Below, one piece after another: positions 53,349 to 61,953 of a stretch of DNA of 64,000 nucleotides. Position 1 is the first letter of the stretch, and each line of letters begins with the position of its first letter. The notes under the pieces were generated by a model that had not been told where the DNA came from, made no database searches, and worked only from the letters and a program-made list of their open reading frames with translations. The position numbers and the translations under genes were made by a program. The DNA is from Halomonas caseinilytica (lineage in GTDB: Bacteria > Pseudomonadota > Gammaproteobacteria > Pseudomonadales > Halomonadaceae), in contig NZ_BDEP01000005.1 in the NCBI RefSeq assembly GCF_001662305.1, positions 62,001 through 126,000 of the forward strand. The letters are read 5' to 3'.

Positions 53349-54563
53349 ATGCTGATCATCAAGAATTGCCGACTTTTCGATGGTCTCAGCGAGACCGTCA
53401 AGGACGACCAGAGCGTTGTGATCGAAGACGGCCGCATCAGTCACATCGTCGACGGTGTCGAGAGCTCGGCCCACGCTGATGTGATCGATGCCGCCGGAGC
53501 GACGCTGACACCTGGGTTGATCGATGCACACGTGCATGTTCTTGCGGCATCGGCGAGTCTCAAGCAGGTCGACTTGATGGCGCCTTCCTATGTCGCACAG
53601 TTTGCGCATCATTCACTGCGCGCCATGTTAAGGCGGGGGTTCACCAGTGTCCGGGACGCAGCGGGGGCTGATTACGGGCTGGCACAAGCCGTTGAAGAAG
53701 GGCTGATCGATGGTCCCCGGCTCTTTTACTGTGGCAAGGCCTTGAGCCAGACCGGAGGGCATGGTGACTGGACGCCATTCGAGGGTGGATGCCTCTGTGG
53801 TTGCGGGGCCTCAACGAGTATTTCCCGCATCGCCGATGGCGTGGAAAACGTGCAGCACGCCGCTCGGGACGAGCTGCGCAAGGGAGCCAACCATATCAAG
53901 ATCATGGCTGGCGGCGGCGTGGCCTCACCCTCTGATCCGATAGATGTGTTGCAATACACGGAAGACGAGATCCGGGCGATCGTCTGGGAAGCGAAGGCAT
54001 GGGGCAAATATTGTCTGGCGCATGCCTATATTCCTGAAGCCATCTCGCGTTGCCTGGAATACGGGGTGCGCTCGATAGAGCATGCCAATCTGATCGACAA
54101 GTCAGCTTGTGAGCTGGCCAAGCAACGTGAAGCCTTTATTGTGCCCACGGTCAGCACGTACGAGGCACTGGCCAAGTATGGAAAGGAGATGGGATTACCT
54201 GCGGTTAGCTGCGCCAAGGTAGAAGATGTTCGCCAACAAGGTCTGGATGCCCTGGAGCTCCTCCGGGATAGCGGCGTTCAGGTCGGCTTGGGCAGTGACT
54301 TGCTCGGTGAGATGCAACGTTATCAAATGCGCGAATTCATGTTGCGCGGAGAAACCTTTTCGCCCATTGAAGTGCTCAAGCAGGCGACCTCAAACAATGC
54401 TCGCCTGCTTGACCGTGAAGGAGAGATTGGCGTGATACGCCCTGGGGCACTGGCTGACCTGGCCCTGTGGGAAGGGCAGCCCGATGAGGACCTCGGAGTG
54501 CTCGAGTATCCGGAAAAGACGCTCAAGGCCGTCTTCAAGGAAGGGCGACAGATCACCTGGTAA
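53349..54563 (+). CDS. Amidohydrolase-superfamily peptidase (imidazolonepropionase/prolidase-like)
   Basis: 404-residue metal-dependent hydrolase. Metal ligands are visible: His61-x-His63 in PGLIDAHVHVL, the carboxylated-Lys position in GANHIKIMAGGGV, His in CLAHAYIPEA and in RSIEHANLIDK, and the Asp in VGLGSDLLGEMQRY. This matches the amidohydrolase group with N-acyl-amino-acid or X-Pro dipeptidases. AAGGAG lies 6-7 bases before the ATG and 10 bases after the symporter stop, so it forms an uptake-and-hydrolysis pair with it. Substrate unknown. A strong bidirectional terminator follows. Confidence 0.9.
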   Translation: MLIIKNCRLFDGLSETVKDDQSVVIEDGRISHIVDGVESSAHADVIDAAGATLTPGLIDAHVHVLAASASLKQVDLMAPSYVAQFAHHSLRAMLRRGFTSVRDAAGADYGLAQAVEEGLIDGPRLFYCGKALSQTGGHGDWTPFEGGCLCGCGASTSISRIADGVENVQHAARDELRKGANHIKIMAGGGVASPSDPIDVLQYTEDEIRAIVWEAKAWGKYCLAHAYIPEAISRCLEYGVRSIEHANLIDKSACELAKQREAFIVPTVSTYEALAKYGKEMGLPAVSCAKVEDVRQQGLDALELLRDSGVQVGLGSDLLGEMQRYQMREFMLRGETFSPIEVLKQATSNNARLLDREGEIGVIRPGALADLALWEGQPDEDLGVLEYPEKTLKAVFKEGRQITW

Positions 54564-54675
54564 TCCATCGCCCCTGTGACGAAAGGTTCAGCATTCCATG
54601 AGCCAGCATTATCTCCAGGTTGATTGTGGAGATGGTCAGAGAAGAAACTATAAGGTTGATGGATGACTGGATAAT

Positions 54676-54705
54676 AAAAACCGAGCCATTGGGCTCGGTT
54701 TTTTT
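54676..54705. terminator. Bidirectional terminator between the amidohydrolase and ompW
   Basis: AAAAACCGAGCC ATTG GGCTCGGTTTTTTT: stem CCGAGCC/GGCTCGG (54681-54687 and 54692-54698) flanked by an A-run on the left and T-run on the right, so it can stop both the plus-strand amidohydrolase and the minus-strand ompW transcripts. Confidence 0.92.
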
Positions 54706-54730
54706 AATGCTTCAGGCACTGCCATGACCT

Positions 54731-55366
54731 TCAGAATCGATAGCTAATGCCACCCATGACCACCAGGGGATCGATATCGACCGTGGTGTCGTAACTTGAG
54801 CCGCCGATGGTTGCCGTGGCATCCGTGTCGATATCCAGATACCAGGCGGCTGCATTGAGCGCCCAGTGATCGTCGAGCAGCAGGTCAACGCCGAGCTGAG
54901 CGGCAACGCCCCAGGAATCATCCAGCTCCAGGTTGCCGCCGTTGACGTGCTCATCGGAAAAGTGGGTGTAATTGACCCCAACGCCCGCATAGGGTTGAAC
55001 CGGTGATGTCGTGCCACCCAAAGGATAGTATTGAACGGTCAAGGTGGGTGGCAGGTGCTTGGTCGAGGCAATGTTGGCGCCGTCCAGCGCGATGTCATGT
55101 TCAAAGGGCTCTGCCGCGAGCAGCTCGATGCCCACCTTGTCCATGAAGCGATATCCGAGGGTAAAGGCCGCACCTCTGTCCGAGTCGACATCGACGTCGC
55201 TGACGCCAATGGAATTGAAGTTGCCGTTGTCACTCTTGGGATCGACCTTGGCAACGCCTACCCGCGTGTAAATGTCACCCTTGCCATAAGATGCCAATGC
55301 GGAAGAGGAGAAAGCTCCACCTGCCAGGGCCAGGAAAATGGCAGATAATGCAGTAACCTTCTTCAT
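54731..55366 (-). CDS. ompW: Outer-membrane protein OmpW
   Basis: 211-residue outer-membrane beta-barrel with a signal peptide (VTALSAIFLALAGGAFSSSALA, in part). The mature N-terminus GDIYTRVGVAKVDPKSDNG is typical of OmpW. Repeated amphipathic strands and the final aromatic residue (GISYRF) agree with an eight-strand barrel. TLTVQYYPLGG and LQVGVNYTHFSDE-like VGVNYTHFSDE are the family text. OmpW forms a small hydrophobic channel linked to osmotic and oxidative stress. Start at 55366 with GGGAG upstream. Convergent with the amidohydrolase. Confidence 0.93.
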   Translation of the reverse strand: MKKVTALSAIFLALAGGAFSSSALASYGKGDIYTRVGVAKVDPKSDNGNFNSIGVSDVDVDSDRGAAFTLGYRFMDKVGIELLAAEPFEHDIALDGANIASTKHLPPTLTVQYYPLGGTTSPVQPYAGVGVNYTHFSDEHVNGGNLELDDSWGVAAQLGVDLLLDDHWALNAAAWYLDIDTDATATIGGSSYDTTVDIDPLVVMGGISYRF

Positions 55367-55573
55367 TAGATCGACTCCCTCGAAAATGCTGGCGTCTGAA
55401 CGCTGAGTGCAGAGGCCAACCTTGGCCAAACTGACATTCTCTACTTTACTTGTTTCTGATTTATCTTTCCTGAGGCAGGTTGTCGCATTGCGGGTGTCGA
55501 TTCGACAGGCTCCCGTTCGACCATATCAGGCATCAAGAAACGTCACGATGTCTATCAATCGAGGGAGTTGACC

Positions 55574-56224
55574 ATGATCCAGCTATACGGAGCACCTCCG
55601 ACACGTGCCCTGCGTGTTCTTTGGTTGCTCAACGAGCTAGGCCTGGAGTACGAGATATGCCCGGTGGACCTTCTGCAAGGTGAGCACCTGCAGCGGGACT
55701 TTCGTTCCCTCAACCCGGCGGCCCGGGTTCCCGTGTTGGTCGATGGGGATCTGGTGGTGACCGAGTCGTCGGCGATCCAGCTCTACCTGGCCGAGAAACA
55801 TCCCCAATCGGGGTTCATGCCCGAGACCGTGGAGGAAAGGGCCCAGATGTATCGCTGGATCTTCTTTTTGGCGACCGAAATCGAGGCCCCTCTGTGGCGC
55901 ATCGCTCGCCATACCTTCCTTTATCCGGAAGATAAGCGCTTGCCTGAGGATGCCGCGCTGGCCCGGCAGGAATGCGTGGAGATGGTGGCCGTGCTCGAGC
56001 GGCACATGGCGGATCGTGATGTCATGGTGGGCAACCGGCTCAGCGTGGCCGATTTCAATGCCGCCTATACGCTGGACTGGGCGAACGAAGAGAAGATGCT
56101 TGATGAGGCGCCGAGGTTGAGAGCATACCTGACGTCGATGCATGCCCGTCCCACGGCACCGCCCACGATTGCTGAGGCGTTCAAGGCGCTGGAAAAGGGG
56201 GATGCCATCGGCGGGGCGGGGTGA
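55574..56224 (+). CDS. Glutathione S-transferase family protein
   Basis: 216-residue GST. The N-terminal thioredoxin-like domain has IQLYGAPPTRALRVLWLLNE, with ARVPVLVDGDLVVTESSAIQ holding the cis-Pro and the glutathione-binding ESSAI. The C-terminal helical domain includes VGNRLSVADFNAAYTLDW, the usual N-capping motif. ATG 55574 with GGGAG and 6 bases of spacing; a TTG at 55568 is less likely. Substrate unknown. Divergent from ompW over about 200 bases. Confidence 0.9.
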   Translation: MIQLYGAPPTRALRVLWLLNELGLEYEICPVDLLQGEHLQRDFRSLNPAARVPVLVDGDLVVTESSAIQLYLAEKHPQSGFMPETVEERAQMYRWIFFLATEIEAPLWRIARHTFLYPEDKRLPEDAALARQECVEMVAVLERHMADRDVMVGNRLSVADFNAAYTLDWANEEKMLDEAPRLRAYLTSMHARPTAPPTIAEAFKALEKGDAIGGAG

Positions 56225-56321
56225 TCTGGCCCAGGGGCACGACATTGATAGTGGAAAATTATAAGCAGGTTAACTATATTGATGGGTTTGTCCCATTCGA
56301 TTCTGCATCCTGCGAGGTCGC

Positions 56322-57053
56322 ATGAACCCTACCATCGAGTTGATGAAGTCCCACCGTTCGATTCGCCAGTTCACCGAGCAGCGGATTCCCCGCGAGACGC
56401 TGCTCGAGCTGATCCGTGCCGGCCAGGCAGCTGCCACGTCCAGCCATGTGCAGGCCTACAGCGTCATCCACGTGAAGAACCCGAGCAATCGCGAGCGGAT
56501 CGCCGAGCTGGCCGGTGGTCAGGACTATATCGTCAGTTGCTCCGACTTCCTGATGTTCTGTGCCGACATGAAGCGGCCTACCGAGGCATCCGAGCGTACC
56601 GGTGCCGCTGTCACGCGAGGGACGACCGAGCAGTTGCTGGTGGCCAGCGTCGATACGGCGCTGATGGCGCAGAACGTGGCGCTTGCCGCCGAGTCCGAGG
56701 GCCTGGGCATCTGCTACATCGGCGGTATCCGCAACAATCCGGAAGCCATCAGTGACCTGCTGCGGCTGCCGAAGCACGTGTATCCGGTGTTTGGCATGTG
56801 CCTTGGCTATCCGGCCGACGAGCCGGACATCAAGCCGCGCCTGCCGGTGGAGGCGATCCTCAAGGAAGATGTCTACGAGGACGACGAGGCGCACGTGGCC
56901 GCTTTCGATGCGTCCATGCAGCGCTATTACAGCGAACGCAAGGGAGGCAACAAGAGCTCCGACTGGTCCCGCAATCTGACACCGCTCTTCGCGACCAAGC
57001 TGCGTCCGCACATGCGGGACTTCCTGGTCGAACGTGGCTTCGAGATGAAGTGA
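56322..57053 (+). CDS. NADPH nitroreductase, NfsA-like
   Basis: 243-residue FMN-dependent nitro/quinone reductase of the NfsA group. TIELMKSHRSIRQFTEQRIP opens the fold with the FMN-binding HRSIR; AAATSSHVQAYSVIHVKN follows; GLGICYIGGIRNNPEAISDL and VFGMCLGYPADEPDIKPRLP are the NfsA signatures, and the tail carries the basic residues that hold NADPH (ERKGGNKSSDWSRN). GAGG 7 bases before the ATG. It stands alone, 97 bases after the GST. It is distinct from the NfsB-like gene at 31879. Confidence 0.92.
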   Translation: MNPTIELMKSHRSIRQFTEQRIPRETLLELIRAGQAAATSSHVQAYSVIHVKNPSNRERIAELAGGQDYIVSCSDFLMFCADMKRPTEASERTGAAVTRGTTEQLLVASVDTALMAQNVALAAESEGLGICYIGGIRNNPEAISDLLRLPKHVYPVFGMCLGYPADEPDIKPRLPVEAILKEDVYEDDEAHVAAFDASMQRYYSERKGGNKSSDWSRNLTPLFATKLRPHMRDFLVERGFEMK

Positions 57054-57323
57054 GTCGCCAACCCCCTCCATGACCAGCGACCCGACACTCGGTTGGGACG
57101 ACGTCTCCTTCCTCGTGATTCACGAACCAGTCGCTCAGCTCGGCGCTCGCTTCAACGGGTCGTCGAGCATACGTCGTGCATGACCCACCCGATGGCGATT
57201 CGAGCACAAGAAACGGAGTGCTTGGATTAGCTCTCTCCACGAGAGTTGGCATGGGAACCGCAACTTGCATGGCGAGTTCTTGGCGTCATCGGTTCCTCAT
57301 TCCATCGGAAAAAGGGGGAAATC

Positions 57324-58094
57324 ATGCAGACACTTCAGCAAAAGGTCACCATCATCACGGGAGCCAGTTCCGGCATCGGTCGTGCCACGGCACTGTTGTT
57401 CGCCAGTGAAGGGGCGAAGGTCGTTCTTGGCGCGCGGCGTCAGTCAGAACTCGATGGGGTCGTGGAGGACATCAGGGCATTGGGCGGTGACGCCATTGCC
57501 GTGGTGGGGGATGTCCGGGAAGAAGCGCACACCAAGGCGCTGGTCAACACAGCCGTCGGCCGCTTCGGCGGCCTCGACATTGCCTTCAACAATGCTGGCG
57601 TGATCGGGCGAATGGCGCCCGCCTCCGAGCTGACGCGCGAGGAGTGGAGTCAGGTGATCGAAACGAACCTCACCGGAGCGTTTCTGGGCGCCAGACACCA
57701 GGTGCCGGCGCTGCTTGAGCGAGGCGGTGGCTCGCTGATCTTCACCTCGAGCTTCGTTGGCTACACGGCCAGCATACCCGGTATGTCGGCCTATGCGGCG
57801 AGCAAGGCCGGGCTCATCGGATTGGCCAAAACGCTGGCCGTCGAGCACGGTGCGCAGGGCCTGCGGGTCAACGCCCTCCTTCCGGGCGGGGCGGATACGC
57901 CTGCCAACATGGTGAACGCACCGGATGCGACGCAGGAGGTACGGGACTTCGTCGAAGGACTGCATGCCCTCAAGCGGATCGCCAGCCCCGAGGAAATCGC
58001 CAAGGCCGTGCTATTCCTGGCCTCCGAGGCCTCGAGTTTCGTGAGTGGCAGCGCGATGCTCGTGGACGGCGGATTATCCATCAACAGGACCTGA
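57324..58094 (+). CDS. Short-chain dehydrogenase/reductase
   Basis: 256-residue classical SDR. Cofactor loop in VTIITGASSGIGRATALLFA (TGxxxGIG), then NNAG in DIAFNNAGVIGRM, and the catalytic Ser-Tyr-Lys in LIFTSSFVGYT and MSAYAASKAGLI (YxxxK). The basic residue after the second strand (GARRQ) suggests NADP(H). The substrate is unknown. AAAGGGGG precedes ATG 57324. The 270 bases before it hold no gene that I can support. Confidence 0.92.
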   Translation: MQTLQQKVTIITGASSGIGRATALLFASEGAKVVLGARRQSELDGVVEDIRALGGDAIAVVGDVREEAHTKALVNTAVGRFGGLDIAFNNAGVIGRMAPASELTREEWSQVIETNLTGAFLGARHQVPALLERGGGSLIFTSSFVGYTASIPGMSAYAASKAGLIGLAKTLAVEHGAQGLRVNALLPGGADTPANMVNAPDATQEVRDFVEGLHALKRIASPEEIAKAVLFLASEASSFVSGSAMLVDGGLSINRT

Positions 58095-58189
58095 GTATGC
58101 GTGTTGCGAGATTTTGTTACGGGGCATTTGACCCTCACGCGACGTGAGGCGCCAGACTTCAGCCACGCGTGGAGGAGAGGAGATACAGC

Positions 58190-59215
58190 ATGCTGTTACG
58201 TGTCGGTGAACTGGCCAGACGCACCGGACTGACCGTCCGGACGCTGCACCATTACGACGACATCGGCCTGCTCAAGCCCTCCACGCGTTCCGACGCCGGT
58301 TATCGGCTCTATCGACGCCAGGATGTCGCGCGCCTGCATCGCATACAGGCGCTGCGTTCCCTGGGTATGTCGCTGGCCGATATCGGCACCTTGCTCGACC
58401 AGCCGTCTCCACCGCTGTCGACCGTCATCGAGCGGCAGATGCGCCTGCTGGAACACCAGATCGTGCAGAAGACTCAGCTGCGCGACCGTCTGGCGAACCT
58501 GCATCGCCAGGTCGTGAACGGCGAGGAACCGGCAATGGACGACTGGCTGAAAACACTGGAGTTGATGACGATGTACGACCGCTACTTCTCCCCGGAGGAG
58601 CTCGATCGATTGCCGCTCTACCAGGCCGACAACGCACGCTGGGCGGAATGGAAGGACCTGGTCAAGGAAGCCGAGGCGCTGTTGCAGCAGGGCACCTCTC
58701 CCGCATCATCCGAGGCGCGGGATCTGGCGATGCGCTGGATGGCGAAACTCGAGCGTGATACCGCCGGCGACCCGGCTCTGCTCGAAAAGCTGAATGCCAT
58801 GCATGCCAACGAACCCGATGCGCAGGAGCAACTGGGTATTTCCACGCGGGTCTCGGATTTCGTGATGCAGGCGTTCGCCGAGTACAAGCTGACCTTCTAT
58901 CGGCGCTATCTCTCGGATGCGGAGTTCGATCTCATGCGAGAGAACTACCCGCAGTGCATGCATGAGTGGCCGCCCTTAATGGCCAGGTTGCGTCAGTTGC
59001 TGGAGCAGGGCACGCGCCCCGAGGAACCGGCCGCGCAGCAACTGGCCCGGGAATGGCTGGCCTTGCTGCAACGTTTTGCCGGCGACGACCCAGCCACGCA
59101 CCAGAAGATCCGGCAGGCCAATGAGCAGGAACCGGCACTGAAGGACAGTACCTGGATGAATGATCGCATGAAGGATTACCTAGGCCAGGCCGTTGCGAGC
59201 CTGACGGCGGGTTGA
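58190..59215 (+). CDS. MerR-family regulator with two TipAS-like domains
   Basis: 341-residue transcription factor. The MerR winged helix is at 1-75: LRVGELARRTGLTVRTLHHY and DDIGLLKPSTRSDAGYRLYR. A short coiled-coil follows, then two consecutive copies of a TipAS-like antibiotic-binding domain: MTMYDRYFSPEELDRLPLYQ onward, and TFYRRYLSDAEFDLMREN onward, each ending in a GDPA or DDPA loop. Such proteins are multidrug sensors, known from TipAL. GAGGAG lies 7 bases before the ATG at 58190. Target genes are not obvious; a terminator follows. Confidence 0.9.
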   Translation: MLLRVGELARRTGLTVRTLHHYDDIGLLKPSTRSDAGYRLYRRQDVARLHRIQALRSLGMSLADIGTLLDQPSPPLSTVIERQMRLLEHQIVQKTQLRDRLANLHRQVVNGEEPAMDDWLKTLELMTMYDRYFSPEELDRLPLYQADNARWAEWKDLVKEAEALLQQGTSPASSEARDLAMRWMAKLERDTAGDPALLEKLNAMHANEPDAQEQLGISTRVSDFVMQAFAEYKLTFYRRYLSDAEFDLMRENYPQCMHEWPPLMARLRQLLEQGTRPEEPAAQQLAREWLALLQRFAGDDPATHQKIRQANEQEPALKDSTWMNDRMKDYLGQAVASLTAG

Positions 59216-59237
59216 GGCCGTTATCCATGCCGCTTCG

Positions 59238-59268
59238 GGGCCACGCCGAGACGTGGCCCTGTTTTTTT
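59238..59268 (+). terminator. Rho-independent terminator of the MerR-TipAS gene
   Basis: GGGCCACG (59238-59245), loop CCGAGA, CGTGGCCC (59252-59259), then G and TTTTTTT (59262-59268). Perfect 8-bp GC stem plus T-run, 22 bases after the stop. Confidence 0.93.
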
Positions 59269-59449
59269 GCGGCTCGTCATCGGGGCCAAGCTTACTGCGA
59301 CCGCCCAGAGCCTAGCCGATACGCCAGTCACTCTATGAACATTGCACGTTGCGACTACAGTTACAGTGATCGACATCGGCAAGAGATTCCCGAGCAACCA
59401 TCGAATGCATGAATTGAATGCACGAGAAGCCCCGCGGATGAGGTGACGC

Positions 59450-59800
59450 ATGAAGGTCAAACGCATCATGGCTAACACGGCCACGGAAGATCTCGACAAG
59501 GCAGAAGCCTTCTATGGCCGCATCCTGGGCCTGGAGCGGCTCATGGATCATGGCTGGTTTCGCACCTACGGCTCGGACGAGCGAATGCGGGTCCAGGTGA
59601 GCTTTGGTGCCGAGGGTGGCTCGGGTACCGAGGTGCCCGATCTCTCCATCGAAGTCGATGATCTCGAGACGGCGCTGGCACGCTTCGAGGAAGCGAGCGT
59701 GCCTATAGAATACGGCCCAGTCAGCGAGCCCTGGGGCGTGCGGCGTTTCTACGTTCGCGACCCGTTCGGCAAGCTCGTCAATATCCTGCAGCACGAGTGA
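59450..59800 (+). CDS. VOC-family protein
   Basis: 116-residue glyoxalase-fold protein. TEDLDKAEAFYGRILGLERL is the first half with the usual FYxxxLGL, and VRRFYVRDPFGKLVNILQHE the second half with DPFGKLV. No clear metal ligand can be picked out at the His/Glu positions, so a binding protein is as likely as an enzyme. GAGG lies 7 bases before the ATG. The 180 bases upstream (59269-59449) contain no gene I can support. Confidence 0.86.
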   Translation: MKVKRIMANTATEDLDKAEAFYGRILGLERLMDHGWFRTYGSDERMRVQVSFGAEGGSGTEVPDLSIEVDDLETALARFEEASVPIEYGPVSEPWGVRRFYVRDPFGKLVNILQHE

Positions 59801-59901
59801 GTGAAGCCGGCTTTCGGGCAGCGCATCGTCCCTCGCATCGGTTTGCCTCCATGACGGCTCTCTCCCGCATCGGCCGGAGCGGAGCTGATATGCGTCAGTC
59901 G

Positions 59902-60396
59902 TCAGCCTTGAAGCATGTGCGCGTATCCCTGGCTTGCGACCCACAAGCCAAGGCCGAAACTGGCATGTATGAAGAGGCTGCTAAGCCTGGCGACATTCGG
60001 CCGAGGAGTCTTGCGCGCGGCTATCCCCGCCCCCAAACAAGGCTGCAGGATGAGAAAGGGGACGAGTGCCGTCAGCACACCAAACATTAGCGGCGGTAGG
60101 AGGGTCGCATGCTCGAGCCATTCCGCCCCTGCCAGACTGAGAAATACAGCAGCGAAAACGATCCCGACGAGGTAGTGTGCAGCCCACCCCAGGGCAGATT
60201 CGCCGCGAACCCGGCTGCTTTTGCTGATAGGGCGGTGGACGATTGTGCCGTTGGGAAGATGCCCCAGCCAGCGTCCCACCATCGCGTAATTCAGTGAAGG
60301 AATGCTGAGCAGGCGACTTCGCAGCAGAGCGATGACATCCATAAAGATGGTCGCACCTATTCCAATGAGCACGGCATCTATCGTCAGGTCAGTCAT
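59902..60396 (-). CDS. DUF2938 membrane protein
   Basis: 164-residue inner-membrane protein with four hydrophobic segments: IDAVLIGIGATIFMDVIALL, HYLVGIVFAAVFLSLAGAEW, LMFGVLTALVPFLILQPCLG and LFIHASFGLGLWVASQ. This is the DUF2938 family, of unknown role. AGGAG lies 8 bases before the ATG at 60396. It is divergent from a MerR-family gene and has a MerR-type promoter (60537-60567), so it is the likely target of that regulator. Confidence 0.85.
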   Translation of the reverse strand: MTDLTIDAVLIGIGATIFMDVIALLRSRLLSIPSLNYAMVGRWLGHLPNGTIVHRPISKSSRVRGESALGWAAHYLVGIVFAAVFLSLAGAEWLEHATLLPPLMFGVLTALVPFLILQPCLGAGIAARKTPRPNVARLSSLFIHASFGLGLWVASQGYAHMLQG

Positions 60397-60536
60397 TGCT
60401 GGGCTCCTGCTACTAGCGAGTCTTTCATTTCGAGGCACTTCAGGTCGACGTGACCTGGCTCGTGAGGGACGCGGTCATGGGTATCAGAGCTCACCATGTG
60501 ATTTGATTTCCTTGGGCAGTCAAGTTGAGATCGAAT

Positions 60537-60567
60537 AAGCTACTACTTCAAGTCAACTTGAAGTCAA
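60537..60567 (-). promoter_or_regulatory. MerR-type promoter/operator of the DUF2938 gene
   Basis: On the minus strand: TTGACT (60562-60567), a 19-base spacer, TAGCTT (60537-60542). The spacer contains the 9-bp inverted repeat ACTTCAAGT-CA-ACTTGAAGT (plus strand 60545-60564). A 19-base spacer with a central dyad is the mark of MerR-family activated promoters. It lies 6 bases upstream of the MerR start codon on the plus strand, so the regulator may control itself as well. Confidence 0.75.
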
Positions 60568-60572
60568 GTCGC

Positions 60573-60995
60573 ATGCTGGACATTACTGAGCTTTCACGAA
60601 AAAGCGGGGTTCCCGCCTCAAAACTGCGCTATTACGAGGAAGTCGGGCTTATTCGATCCGTCGGGCGGAAAGGGCTGCGTCGTGTCTTCGAACCCGATGT
60701 GTTGCCACGTCTTGCGTTGATTGCGTTGGGGCAGGCTGCGGGATTCTCATTGGCCGAGATCCGCGGAATGCTGGGACAGGGGAAGGAGCCAAGCATCGAC
60801 CGAGACATGCTGGCTGCCAAGGCAGATGCTGTGGATCGCCATATCAAGGAATTGAGCGCGTTGCGTGATGGATTGCGTCATGCCGCGACCTGCACGGCTC
60901 CTAGCCATCTGGAATGCCCGACCTTTCAGCGCCTGATGAGGATCGCCTTGACGCGCCAGGGGATGCGAAAAAAGGTTCGTCCGACGCGGCAGTGA
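60573..60995 (+). CDS. MerR-family regulator (SoxR-like)
   Basis: 140-residue regulator. LDITELSRKSGVPASKLRYY then EEVGLIRSVGRKGLRRVFEP is a MerR winged helix; ALGQAAGFSLAEIRGMLGQG is the second part; a long coiled helix then ends in RHAATCTAPSHLECPTFQRL. The two cysteines could bind a metal or be redox-sensitive, but SoxR's four-cysteine cluster motif is not present. Start MLDITELS at 60573. It is divergent from the DUF2938 gene and overlaps its operator, so it likely activates that gene. Confidence 0.87.
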   Translation: MLDITELSRKSGVPASKLRYYEEVGLIRSVGRKGLRRVFEPDVLPRLALIALGQAAGFSLAEIRGMLGQGKEPSIDRDMLAAKADAVDRHIKELSALRDGLRHAATCTAPSHLECPTFQRLMRIALTRQGMRKKVRPTRQ

Positions 60996-61128
60996 AGAAG
61001 GGACTTCTCGTGGTGAAAGCACATGCTGGCGGCCTCGCTGCCATCCCGCGGAAATCTTGCGCTGCTATCGTCATGGCATTGGCGATGCATCGTCGCGTCG
61101 CGCGCTCCAGGCTTCCCCGGGAGGAATC

Positions 61129-61953
61129 ATGCACGAGTCGTCTCTGATCGCGTCATTGCAACACGCTGCCCGCCTTGCCGGTGCGCATCTTCTCGAGGGC
61201 TACCAGGCTGCCGGTGCCATCGACTTCGAAGCCAAGGGGGCCTCCGACTTCGTGACGCACTATGACCGTGCGGCGGAGCGGATCATCATCGACTGCCTCC
61301 AGCGCGCTCATCCCGGCCTGGCCTTTCTCGGCGAGGAAAGCGGCGTGACGCCGTCCGGGGCCGGCGATACCACGGTGATCATCGATCCGCTGGATGGCAC
61401 CAACAACTTCCTGCATCGGGTGCCTCACTTCTCGGTCTCCATCGCCGTGCGCCAAGGCCGTTCATTGACCCACGGCGTGGTCTATCAGCCGCTGCTGGAC
61501 GAGATGTTGTGGGCGGTGGCGGGGGAAGGCGCGTATCGCAACGAGCAACGCATCGCCGCGCCGCCGGCCCGGGCCCTGCACGAAATGCTGATCGCCACTT
61601 GCCTGCCCTATCACGACAAGGGCGACTGCCCGACCAGCCTGGCCCAGTTGACGGCGCTGATGCCCCGAGTCGCCGGCATCCGTGTGCCCGGTTCGGCGGC
61701 TCTCGAGGTCGCCTATGCTGGCCTCGGCCGCTTCGATGCCTTCTGGTCCCAGGGCGCTCGGCTCGAGTTGTGGGATGTCGCCGCCGGCATCGTCATCGCC
61801 CGCGAGGCAGGTTGCACGGTCACCGATATTGCCGGTGACTCGACGCCCGACGAATGGGCCAGCCTGCTGGTGGCGCATCCCGAGCGGCACGGGGAGTTGC
61901 TCGAGATACTGTCTGCCGGCGGGCTCAGTCGTATTTGTGCTGCCAGCCCTTGA
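61129..61953 (+). CDS. Inositol monophosphatase family protein
   Basis: 274-residue Mg2+-dependent phosphatase. Metal ligands: GEES (Glu69/70), IDPLDGTNNF (Asp86, Asp89), and the late Asp in RLELWDVAAGIVIAREAGC. The family includes inositol monophosphatase, fructose-1,6-bisphosphatase-like and 3'-phosphoadenosine phosphatase (CysQ) enzymes; the exact substrate is not decided, although the text is closest to IMPase-like. ATG 61129 with GGGAGG and good spacing. Its end overlaps the convergent membrane protein gene by 29 bases. Confidence 0.9.
   Translation: MHESSLIASLQHAARLAGAHLLEGYQAAGAIDFEAKGASDFVTHYDRAAERIIIDCLQRAHPGLAFLGEESGVTPSGAGDTTVIIDPLDGTNNFLHRVPHFSVSIAVRQGRSLTHGVVYQPLLDEMLWAVAGEGAYRNEQRIAAPPARALHEMLIATCLPYHDKGDCPTSLAQLTALMPRVAGIRVPGSAALEVAYAGLGRFDAFWSQGARLELWDVAAGIVIAREAGCTVTDIAGDSTPDEWASLLVAHPERHGELLEILSAGGLSRICAASP

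Noticed and set aside
57054..57323. Possible gene remnant on the minus strand before the SDR gene
   Set aside because: The minus translation (VEASAELSDWFVNHEEGDVV) is open but I could match it to no family, and it lacks a start signal.
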